A DNA stretch of 5,992 nt from Propionicimonas sp. (GTDB lineage: Bacteria > Actinomycetota > Actinomycetes > Propionibacteriales > Propionibacteriaceae). The position numbers were made by a program, and so were the translations under genes. This document shows, piece by piece, positions 1 through 5,256 of the stretch; position 1 is the stretch's first letter, and every line of letters begins with the position of its first letter. The notes under the pieces were generated by a model. It worked only from the letters and a program-made list of their open reading frames with translations, did no database searches and was not told the DNA's origin. The stretch covers positions 1,261 to 7,252 of the forward strand of contig JAVHXR010000040.1 of NCBI GenBank assembly GCA_031119515.1, read 5' to 3'.

Positions 1-216
1 GGGCACGCCCGGGATGACGAACCGACGAACCCCCCGCGCGAGGAACCCACCAACGCCATCCCCGCGAACCACGCGACCTCACGGCTGACACTCGCCCCAG
101 AGATCCCGGGGCACGCCCGGGATGACGAACCGACGAACCCCCCGCGCGAGGAACCCACCAACGTCATCCCGGCGAACGCCGGGATCTCACGGCCGTCACC
201 CGCCCGGTCCGCCCCC
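1..216 (+). repeat. 108-bp in-frame tandem direct repeat in the CydC linker
   Basis: Bases 1-108 and 109-216 are two copies of a 108-bp unit. The first 55 bases of each are identical (1-55 versus 109-163). After that the copies diverge but stay alignable, for example CTCACGGC at 79 and 187. Since 108 is a multiple of three, the reading frame is kept, and each copy adds 36 residues beginning GHARDDEPTNPPREEPTN. The first copy may start left of the window. Confidence 0.9.
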
Positions 217-1803
217 GGGGCCGGCCTCACGCCGCTGCTGCGGCGGCTGTTCGACGCAGTTCCCGGCTCCCGCGGCCGGCTCGCCATGGCCGGGCTGCTG
301 GCCTTCCTCGCCACCGGCTCCGCGGTCGCGCTGATGGCGGTGTCGGCCTGGCTGCTCTCCCGGGCGGCCGAGCACCCGCCGGTGCTGTACCTGTACGCCC
401 CGGCCACCGCCGTCCGCGCCTTCGGCATCGGGCGGGGCGTCTTCCGCTACCTCGAGCGGCTGTCCGGCCACGACGTCGCGCTGCGGCTCCAGTCCGAACT
501 CCGGCTGGACACCTACACCCGGCTCGCCCGGACCACCCTGCTCGGCCGTCGACGCGGCGACCTGCTGGCGCGGGTGATCGCGGACGTGGAGGCCATCCAG
601 GACCTCGTCGTCCGGGTCTGGCTGCCGTTCGCGTCCTCGGCCCTCGTGCTGGTCGTCACCGCAGCGGCGCTCGGCCTGCTGTCACCCGGGTCGGCCATCG
701 TCCTGCTGGCGACGTCGGCGGTGGCCGGGCTGCTGATCCCCGCGCTGGCAAAGCTCGGGTCCGGCCGGGCGGACGCTGCGGTCGTCCCACTCCGCGGCGA
801 ACTCGCCGGTACCGTCCACGGGATCGCCAGGAGCGCACCCGACCTGGTCGCGTACGGCGCGGCTCCCGCGTGGCTGGAGCGGTTCGGAGCGATCGACACC
901 CGGCTTCGGCGCGCCGCCGATCGCTCGGCGGCCGTCCGCGGCCTGGCCGGCGCCGGCCAGGTCCTCGCCGCCGGGACGGCTGTCGTCGCGGCGCTGGCCA
1001 TCGGCGGCCACCAGGTCGCGGCCGGGACCCTCGCGCCGGTGATGCTGGCGGTGCTCGTCCTCACCCCGCTGGCGCTGCACGAGGCGCTGTCGACGCTCAC
1101 CCTGTCGGCCCAGACCGCCACCCGCGCCAGGACCGCCCTGCGGCGGGTCGAAGCCGTCCTGGCGGCGGACCCGATCGGGTCGGGTGACCGCCCGCCGGCC
1201 GGCCCCGCGGTCGAGGAGCCCACCCTCCGGCTGGACCGACTCTCGGCCGGGTGGCCGGGCCACGACCCTGTCGTCGAAGGTCTGAGCCTCGAGATCGCTG
1301 CCGGGGAGAAGGTCGCCCTGGTCGGCCCGAGCGGCATCGGGAAGACCACCGTCGCCGCGACCGTGCTGGGACTCATCCCCGCCCGGGCCGGCCGGGTCGA
1401 GGTGCGCGGGGCGGTCGGCTACCTCGCCCAGGACGCCCACATCTTCACCACCTCGGTGGACGAGAACGTCCGGATCGGCAACCGAGACGCCGGGCCCGGC
1501 GAGGTCTCGGACGCGCTCGCCCGCGCCGGGCTCGACCTCCCCCCGTCCCGGCTGGTCGGGGAGGCGGGCGCTACCCTGTCCGGCGGCGAGGCGCGGCGCC
1601 TGGCGCTCGCGCGGGTGCTGGTCGGCGACTACCAGGTCCTGGTGCTGGACGAACCCACCGAACACCTCGACGCGGCGACGGCGACAGCGCTGGTGGACGA
1701 CCTGTGGGCAGGAAGCGACGACCGCCCGGTTCTCGTGATCACGCACGATCCGGCGCTCATCGCCCGCTGTGACCGGGCCGTGGAACTCGTCCCTTCGCCG
1801 TGA
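1..1803 (+). CDS. cydC: CydC-type ABC exporter, membrane plus ATPase domains (5' partial; probably second half of a CydDC fusion)
   Basis: This is the CydC half of the heterodimeric exporter that moves cysteine/glutathione across the membrane and is needed to assemble cytochrome bd oxidase. The frame is open from base 1 and gives 600 residues. Residues 1-76 are a Pro/Glu/Arg-rich linker. About residues 77-340 are a six-helix exporter domain; the stretch after the first helix (GIGRGVFRYLERL) is typical of CydC. The ATPase domain shows Walker A GPSGIGKTT (Lys448), Q-loop Gln477, signature LSGGE (526-530), Walker B ending in Asp550 with Glu551, D-loop EHLD and H-loop His582. There is no in-frame ATG or GTG before base 286, and that ATG would cut off the start of the first membrane helix and has no ribosome site. 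A CydD half upstream in the same frame, as in other actinobacteria, is therefore inferred. The ATPase domain is compact: the segment between Walker A and the Q-loop is about 13 residues shorter than I recall for E. coli CydC. Family assignment is firm; the fusion is an inference. Confidence 0.88.
   Translation, partial: GHARDDEPTNPPREEPTNAIPANHATSRLTLAPEIPGHARDDEPTNPPREEPTNVIPANAGISRPSPARSAPGAGLTPLLRRLFDAVPGSRGRLAMAGLLAFLATGSAVALMAVSAWLLSRAAEHPPVLYLYAPATAVRAFGIGRGVFRYLERLSGHDVALRLQSELRLDTYTRLARTTLLGRRRGDLLARVIADVEAIQDLVVRVWLPFASSALVLVVTAAALGLLSPGSAIVLLATSAVAGLLIPALAKLGSGRADAAVVPLRGELAGTVHGIARSAPDLVAYGAAPAWLERFGAIDTRLRRAADRSAAVRGLAGAGQVLAAGTAVVAALAIGGHQVAAGTLAPVMLAVLVLTPLALHEALSTLTLSAQTATRARTALRRVEAVLAADPIGSGDRPPAGPAVEEPTLRLDRLSAGWPGHDPVVEGLSLEIAAGEKVALVGPSGIGKTTVAATVLGLIPARAGRVEVRGAVGYLAQDAHIFTTSVDENVRIGNRDAGPGEVSDALARAGLDLPPSRLVGEAGATLSGGEARRLALARVLVGDYQVLVLDEPTEHLDAATATALVDDLWAGSDDRPVLVITHDPALIARCDRAVELVPSP
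101..187. repeat. Pair of REP-like palindromes in inverted orientation
   Basis: The left element (101-127) contains the palindrome ATCCCGGG (103-110) / CCCGGGAT (116-123). The right element (162-187) contains ATCCCGGCG (166-174) / CGCCGGGAT (177-185), separated by AA. The two elements are near inverted copies of each other: the reverse complement of the left begins CGTCATCCCGG, as the right one does. They flank about 34 bp, a layout like paired REP (BIME) elements. The right palindrome is read in the protein as VIPANAGI, a peptide familiar from translated dispersed repeats of the GTCATCCCGGCGAA type. The matching right palindrome in the first repeat copy (about 58-77) has decayed. Confidence 0.7.
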
Positions 1804-1834
1804 GCCGGGCGGTTCGACACCTCGGCGCCCGGGC

Positions 1835-1883
1835 CCGCGGTCGCGCCCGCGGAGGCTCCGGACCCGGCGGTGCCGCCACCGCC
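1835..1883 (+). terminator. GC-rich hairpins after cydC, possible weak terminator
   Basis: Two stem-loops follow the cydC stop codon. The first is a 6-bp stem CCGCGG (1835-1840 with 1847-1852) around a 6-base loop. The second is a 7-bp stem GGCGGTG/CACCGCC (1866-1872 with 1877-1883) with loop CCGC. Neither is followed by a T run, so intrinsic termination is uncertain. In this GC content, chance hairpins are common. The rest of the gap up to the -35 element shows nothing else. Confidence 0.25.
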
Positions 1884-1905
1884 CGTCCCCGGCCGGGCCG
1901 GCGCT

Positions 1906-1935
1906 TTGACAGCGGGCCCTCTTCTAAATGAGAAT
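1906..1935 (+). promoter_or_regulatory. Probable znuACB-zur promoter
   Basis: A perfect TTGACA -35 hexamer lies at 1906-1911. The best -10 candidate is GAGAAT at 1930-1935, 18 bp downstream; it keeps the A and final T of the actinobacterial TANNNT pattern but lacks the first T. Transcription would then begin at about 1942-1943, at the ATG itself. The -10 lies inside the Zur box, so bound Zur would block RNA polymerase. The -35 is clear; the -10 and the start point are inferred. Confidence 0.5.
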
Positions 1936-1943
1936 GATTCCCA
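1929..1943 (+). promoter_or_regulatory. Zur box (zinc-dependent operator)
   Basis: TGAGAATGATTCCCA is an inverted repeat with 6 of 7 pairs matching around a central G, extended to 17 bp by the flanking A and T. It closely fits the actinobacterial Zur operator as I know it (TGAAAATGATTTTCA; four differences). It stands directly in front of znuA and the Zur gene lies in the same operon, so zinc-dependent autoregulated repression is expected. It is an AT-rich island in very GC-rich DNA. Confidence 0.88.
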
Positions 1944-2884
1944 TGACGTCCTTGCTCCGACCGCTCTCCCTCGTCCTCGGTACCGCCCTCCTGGCCGGCT
2001 CGCTCGCTGCCTGCGGCAGTGCGCAGACCGGAACCCCCGCCGCCGGCCTCACGGCCGCCGTGGCCTTCTACCCGTTCGAGTTCGTGGTCGAACGGGTGGG
2101 CGGCGACCTGGTGGACGTGGAGAACCTGACGACGCCGGGCGCCGAGCCGCACGACCTCGAACTCACCCCCAAGCAGGTCGGGCTGCTGTCGACCGCCGAC
2201 CTCGTGGTGTTCCAGTCCGGCTTCCAGCCCGCGATCGACACCGCGCTGGAGCAGGCCAGCCCGCAGCGCACCGTCGACGTCGCCGACTTCGTGGAGTTCC
2301 TGCCGGCCGGCGAGGACGACCACGCCGAGGAGGAGCACGCCGGGGAGGAGGACGAGCACGGCGCGCTCGATCCGCACACCTGGCTCGACCCGACCAACCT
2401 CGCCGCGGTCGCCGAGCACGTCCGGGACGCCCTGGCACAGGCCCGCCCTGAGGCGGCTGCCGAGTTCGGTAGCAACACCGACGCCCTGCTCGCCGAACTC
2501 GACACCCTCGACAAGGAACTGAGCGCCGGCCTGGCGAACTGCAGCCTGCGCACCTTCATCACCTCTCACGCCGCCTTCGGCTACCTCGCGCACCGCTACG
2601 ACCTCGAGCAGGTCGGGATCCGTGGTCTCGAGCCGGACGCGGAACCGTCCGCGGCCCGGATCGCCGAGGTCCAGCAGATCGCCACCAGGGAGGGCGTCAC
2701 CACGATCTTCTTCGAGACCCTTGTCTCCCCGGTGGTGGCGGAGTCCATCGCCCACGACCTCGGCCTCGCCACCGACGTCCTCGACCCGCTGGAGGGACTG
2801 ACCGACGCCTCCCGCGGCAGCGACTACCTTGAGGTCATGCGCGCCAACCTCGCCGCCCTCCAGAAAGCGAACTCCTGCTCGTGA
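1943..2884 (+). CDS. znuA: Zinc ABC transporter substrate-binding lipoprotein ZnuA
   Basis: Extracytoplasmic, lipid-anchored protein of the cluster A-I metal-binding family; it captures Zn(II) and hands it to ZnuB. From the ATG at 1943 it has 313 residues. The signal peptide ends in a lipobox, LAAC, with Cys24 as the lipidated residue. Likely metal ligands are His70 (in EPHDLEL), His145 (in DPHTWLDP) and His209 (in TSHAAFGY), with Asp281 (in LDPLEG) as a possible fourth. Residues 123-145 form an acidic loop with extra histidines, typical of zinc rather than manganese binders. Cys200 and Cys312 could form a disulfide. In-frame ATGs at 1928 and 1934 are alternatives adding five or three residues. 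I chose 1943 because it gives a standard lipoprotein signal and leaves the Zur box outside the coding region. No ribosome site precedes any of the three. Confidence 0.93.
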   Translation: MTSLLRPLSLVLGTALLAGSLAACGSAQTGTPAAGLTAAVAFYPFEFVVERVGGDLVDVENLTTPGAEPHDLELTPKQVGLLSTADLVVFQSGFQPAIDTALEQASPQRTVDVADFVEFLPAGEDDHAEEEHAGEEDEHGALDPHTWLDPTNLAAVAEHVRDALAQARPEAAAEFGSNTDALLAELDTLDKELSAGLANCSLRTFITSHAAFGYLAHRYDLEQVGIRGLEPDAEPSAARIAEVQQIATREGVTTIFFETLVSPVVAESIAHDLGLATDVLDPLEGLTDASRGSDYLEVMRANLAALQKANSCS

Positions 2885-3639
2885 CGAACCCGCCCGCCGC
2901 CCCGCCGGCGATCCGCGCCGCCGGCCTCGACGTCGCACTCTCCGGAGTACCGATCGTGCGCGGCGTCGACCTCGAGGTCGCCGCCGGCGAGGCGGTGGCG
3001 ATCCTCGGCAACAACGGCTCGGGAAAGACCACGCTGATGCGTGCCGTGCTCGGGCTCACCGCCCACCGTGGCCTGGTCGAACTCTTCGGCACTCCGCTCG
3101 ACCGGTTCCGGGACTGGGCGCGGGTCGGCTACGTCCCCCAGCGCAGCGGCATCCTTGTCCAGCAGGCCACCGCCCGCGAGGTGGTGGCCAGCGGACGCCT
3201 CGGACGGCGCCGGGCGTTCCGGCCGGAGACGGCCGCCGACAAGGCCGCGATCCTGGACTCCCTCGACGCGGTCGCCCTCGCCGAGCGGGCCGGTGACCGC
3301 TTCGCGCGACTGTCCGGCGGCCAGCAGCAGCGGGTCCTGATCGCCAGGGCACTGGCCTCGCAGGCCGACCTGATGGTCTGGGACGAGCCGCTGGCCGGTG
3401 TCGACCACGTCACCCAGTCCCTGCTTGCCGGCGTCGCGGAGAACCTGAAGGCGCGCGGCACCACGATCGTCATGGTGCTGCACGAGATCGGGCCGTTCGC
3501 CTCCGTGCTCGACCGGGCCGTGCTGGTGCGTGACGGCCGGATCGGTCCGCACGTCCCACACCCCGCCCACCGCCACGGCGGGCACGAGTCCGACGACCTG
3601 GCCGACAACCCGGCCGTGACCGGCCTGGAGGCGGTCTGA
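2881..3639 (+). CDS. znuC: Zinc ABC transporter ATP-binding protein ZnuC
   Basis: Cytoplasmic ATPase that powers zinc import through ZnuB. It has 252 residues. Walker A is GNNGSGKT (43-50, Lys49), the Q-loop Gln is at 87, the signature LSGGQQQR at 144-151, Walker B runs through Asp168-Glu169 (LMVWDEP), the D-loop ends at Asp175 and the H-loop His is at 201. The GTG start overlaps the znuA stop as GTGA (4 bp). The ribosome site is weak (AGAAAG, about 13 bases upstream), so translational coupling to znuA is likely. The C-terminus carries a histidine cluster (His224, 227, 230, 232 and 235) where typical homologues have only a short variable tail; it may bind zinc. Order and neighbours support zinc over manganese as substrate. 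Confidence 0.93.
   Translation: MTNPPAAPPAIRAAGLDVALSGVPIVRGVDLEVAAGEAVAILGNNGSGKTTLMRAVLGLTAHRGLVELFGTPLDRFRDWARVGYVPQRSGILVQQATAREVVASGRLGRRRAFRPETAADKAAILDSLDAVALAERAGDRFARLSGGQQQRVLIARALASQADLMVWDEPLAGVDHVTQSLLAGVAENLKARGTTIVMVLHEIGPFASVLDRAVLVRDGRIGPHVPHPAHRHGGHESDDLADNPAVTGLEAV
3627..3630 (+). promoter_or_regulatory. Ribosome binding site of znuB
   Basis: GGAG ends 10 bases before the ATG at 3641, inside the last codons of znuC. It supports this ATG over the next in-frame one at 3665, which would shorten the N-terminus. Confidence 0.5.
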
Positions 3640-3640
3640 C

Positions 3641-4630
3641 ATGGAGTGGCTGAGCCTGGAGTTCATGCAACGCGCGATCCTCGCCGCCCTGATCACCGGG
3701 GTGATGGCACCCGCCATCGGCACCTATATCGTGCAGCGCCGGTTGAGCCTGCTCGGAGACGGGCTGGGGCACCTCGCCGTCGCCGGCGTCGGTCTCGCCC
3801 TGCTCACCGGGACGGCGCCGCTGCCCCTGGCGATCGTGGTGTGCGTGGCCGGAGCGATCGCGATCGAGCTCCTCCGCGAGGCGGGCCGCGCCCAGGGCGA
3901 CGTCGGCCTGGCGATCCTGTTCTACGGTGGCCTGTCCGGCGGCCTGCTGCTGGCCGGCCTGGCCGGCCAGGGCGCGGGCACGCTGGCGGGATACCTGTTC
4001 GGCTCGCTGCTCACGGTGGGGGCTCCCGACCTGTGGGTGATCGCCGTGCTCGGGCTGGTCGTGCTGGTGGTCAGCATCGGGCTGATGCCGCAGCTGTTCG
4101 CGGTCTCCGCCGACGAGCCGTTCGCCCGCACCATCGGGCTGCCGGTGAGGGTGCTCAACATCCTTGTCGTCGCGCTCGCGGCCATCACCGTCACGGTGTC
4201 GATGCGGACGGTGGGGCTGCTGCTGGTGAGCGCGCTGATGGTCGTCCCGGTCTCGACCGCGAACCAGGTGGTGACCGGCTTCCGCCGCGGGATGTTCGCC
4301 GCGATGGGGGTCGGCGCAGTGGCCGCGGTGTCGGGAACGATCGGCTCCTACTACCTCGACACCGCGCCCGGCGCGCTGATCGTGGTGATCGCGATCCTGC
4401 TCTTCGCCGCCAGCTGGCCGCTGTCGCGGCTGCTGCAGGGCGACTCCACCGCGCCCCGCCAGGTCGGCTCGCCGGACGACGAGGCGACCCGGCAGAAGGT
4501 CCCCGAGGAGCACCCGCACGTCCACGGCCCGAACTGCGGCCACCGGGCGGTGGAGCACGCGGGCCACGTCGACTACGTGCACGACGGCCACCGGCACGCC
4601 GCCCACGAGGACCACTATGACGAGCACTGA
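3641..4630 (+). CDS. znuB: Zinc ABC transporter permease ZnuB with fused His-rich C-terminal tail
   Basis: Inner-membrane permease of the ABC-3 family that forms the zinc channel with ZnuC and ZnuA. It has 329 residues. About eight or nine hydrophobic segments fill residues 12-265. The early stretch QRRLSLLGDGLGHLAVAGVG is the usual family signature. The start ATG is one base after the znuC stop. After the last membrane helix comes a polar linker (about 268-290), then a tail (291-329) with 12 histidines, one cysteine and several Asp/Glu. The family usually stops near the end of the membrane domain, so this is an added domain. Its spacing (CGH, then HVDY, HDGH, ending YDEH) resembles small stand-alone His-rich proteins I recall from other bacteria. 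Zinc buffering or delivery on the cytoplasmic side is inferred. Confidence 0.93.
   Translation: MEWLSLEFMQRAILAALITGVMAPAIGTYIVQRRLSLLGDGLGHLAVAGVGLALLTGTAPLPLAIVVCVAGAIAIELLREAGRAQGDVGLAILFYGGLSGGLLLAGLAGQGAGTLAGYLFGSLLTVGAPDLWVIAVLGLVVLVVSIGLMPQLFAVSADEPFARTIGLPVRVLNILVVALAAITVTVSMRTVGLLLVSALMVVPVSTANQVVTGFRRGMFAAMGVGAVAAVSGTIGSYYLDTAPGALIVVIAILLFAASWPLSRLLQGDSTAPRQVGSPDDEATRQKVPEEHPHVHGPNCGHRAVEHAGHVDYVHDGHRHAAHEDHYDEH
4607..4611 (+). promoter_or_regulatory. Ribosome binding site of zur
   Basis: GAGGA lies 5 bases before the ATG at 4617, within the coding sequence of the ZnuB histidine tail. It fixes the zur start and makes coupled translation with znuB likely. Confidence 0.6.
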
Positions 4631-5027
4631 GCGATCCGCCACACCGCCGCGGAAGACCCGGCAGCGGGCCGAGATCCGCTCGGCGGTGGAGGCGCTGGAC
4701 GGCTTCGCCACCAGTCAGGACATCCACGACCGGATGCGCCACGACGGTTCCGCCGTCGGCCTGGCGACGGTCTACCGGACGCTCGCGGCGATGGCGACCG
4801 CCGGGGAACTGGACGCCATCCGCACCCCGGACGGCCAGGTCGCCTACCGGACCTGCTCCCCCGGCCACCACCACCACCTGGTGTGCCGCACCTGCGGCCG
4901 CACCGAGGAGATCACCCTGCCCGGCCTCGAGGCGATGGTCCGCACCATCGCCAGCGACCACGGCTTCGGCGAGCTGGACCACGAGCTGGAGTTCTTCGGG
5001 ATCTGCGGCTCCTGCAGCCGGCCCTGA
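4617..5027 (+). CDS. zur: Zinc uptake regulator Zur (Fur family)
   Basis: Zinc-responsive repressor of 136 residues, acting as a dimer on the box at 1929-1943. The N-terminal winged helix spans about residues 12-78, with the recognition-helix motif LATVYRTLAAM at 49-59. The C-terminal metal/dimer domain has CxxC pairs Cys90/Cys93 and Cys130/Cys133 (structural zinc). The ligands of the M. tuberculosis FurB/Zur structure, as I recall them, all reappear at a constant offset of four: Asp66, Cys80, His85 and His87 for one site, and His84, His86, Glu105 and His122 for another. This points to Zur rather than Fur or PerR. The ATG overlaps the last 14 bases of znuB. Being last in the operon it would be autoregulated. 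No gene follows it on this strand. Confidence 0.95.
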   Translation: MTSTERSATPPRKTRQRAEIRSAVEALDGFATSQDIHDRMRHDGSAVGLATVYRTLAAMATAGELDAIRTPDGQVAYRTCSPGHHHHLVCRTCGRTEEITLPGLEAMVRTIASDHGFGELDHELEFFGICGSCSRP

Positions 5028-5040
5028 CCCCCGCCCCCCA

Positions 5041-5244
5041 CCGACAGCCAGCGCTCAGGCACTGGCCCTCGACGAAACAGGACGTCGAAAACACCCCGAG
5101 GCCCTGACCACCGTCCACCCCCACCACCGACAGCCAGCGCTCAGGCACTGGCCCTCGACGAAACAGGGGCGGCGAAAACACCCCCAGACCCTGACGACCC
5201 CCCACCCCCACCACCGACAGCCAGCGCTCAGGCACTGGCCCTCG
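5041..5244. repeat. 86/87-bp intergenic tandem repeat, 2.4 copies
   Basis: Copies lie at 5041-5126 (86 bp), 5127-5213 (87 bp) and 5214-5244 (partial, 31 bp). The first 41 bases of copies 1 and 2 are identical, starting CCGACAGCCAGCGCTCAGGC. The rest differs by scattered substitutions and one indel. Each copy carries a hairpin GCCAGCGC-TCAG-GCACTGGC (5047-5066, 5133-5152, 5220-5239). The stem has one C-A mismatch if read on the plus strand but is fully paired, with one G-U, if transcribed on the minus strand. The array fills nearly all of the gap between zur and the convergent LysR gene; I see no gene in it. Too few copies and too long a spacing for CRISPR. Confidence 0.92.
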
Positions 5245-5252
5245 GCCAGCGC
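5232..5252 (-). terminator. Hairpin just after the LysR stop codon, possible terminator
   Basis: On the minus strand, GCGCTGGCC (5252-5244) pairs with GGCCAGTGC (5240-5232) around loop GAG. This is a 9-bp GC-rich stem with one G-U, beginning four bases after the LysR stop codon. There is no T run after it, so efficiency is uncertain; T-less hairpins are often proposed as terminators in high-GC actinobacteria. Confidence 0.4.
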
Positions 5253-5256
5253 CGGC

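Noticed and set aside
286..1803. ATG at 286 as the true cydC start
   Set aside because: It falls inside the first membrane helix region, has no ribosome site, and the frame with CydC-like residues continues upstream.
1870..2451. Plus-strand frame overlapping the znuA promoter and 5' half
   Set aside because: Arg/Gly/Pro-rich out-of-frame translation of znuA; it would run through the promoter and Zur box.
1757..2938. 393-codon open frame on the minus strand across znuA
   Set aside because: It is opposite a clearly recognised gene, is rich in Arg/Gly/Glu without domain motifs, and arises from high-GC codon bias.
3470..4711. 413-codon open frame on the minus strand across znuC-znuB-zur
   Set aside because: Low-complexity Arg/Gln/His/Asp composition and no family features; it mirrors three well-supported genes.
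4912..5235. Minus-strand frame with repeated PERWLSVVGV peptide
   Set aside because: It is a translation of the 86/87-bp DNA repeat running into the antisense of zur. The copies differ by one base in length, so the frame shifts between units.
5041..5244. CRISPR array
   Set aside because: Only two full units plus a fragment, and the non-identical parts are diverged copies, not unrelated spacers. No cas genes are visible.
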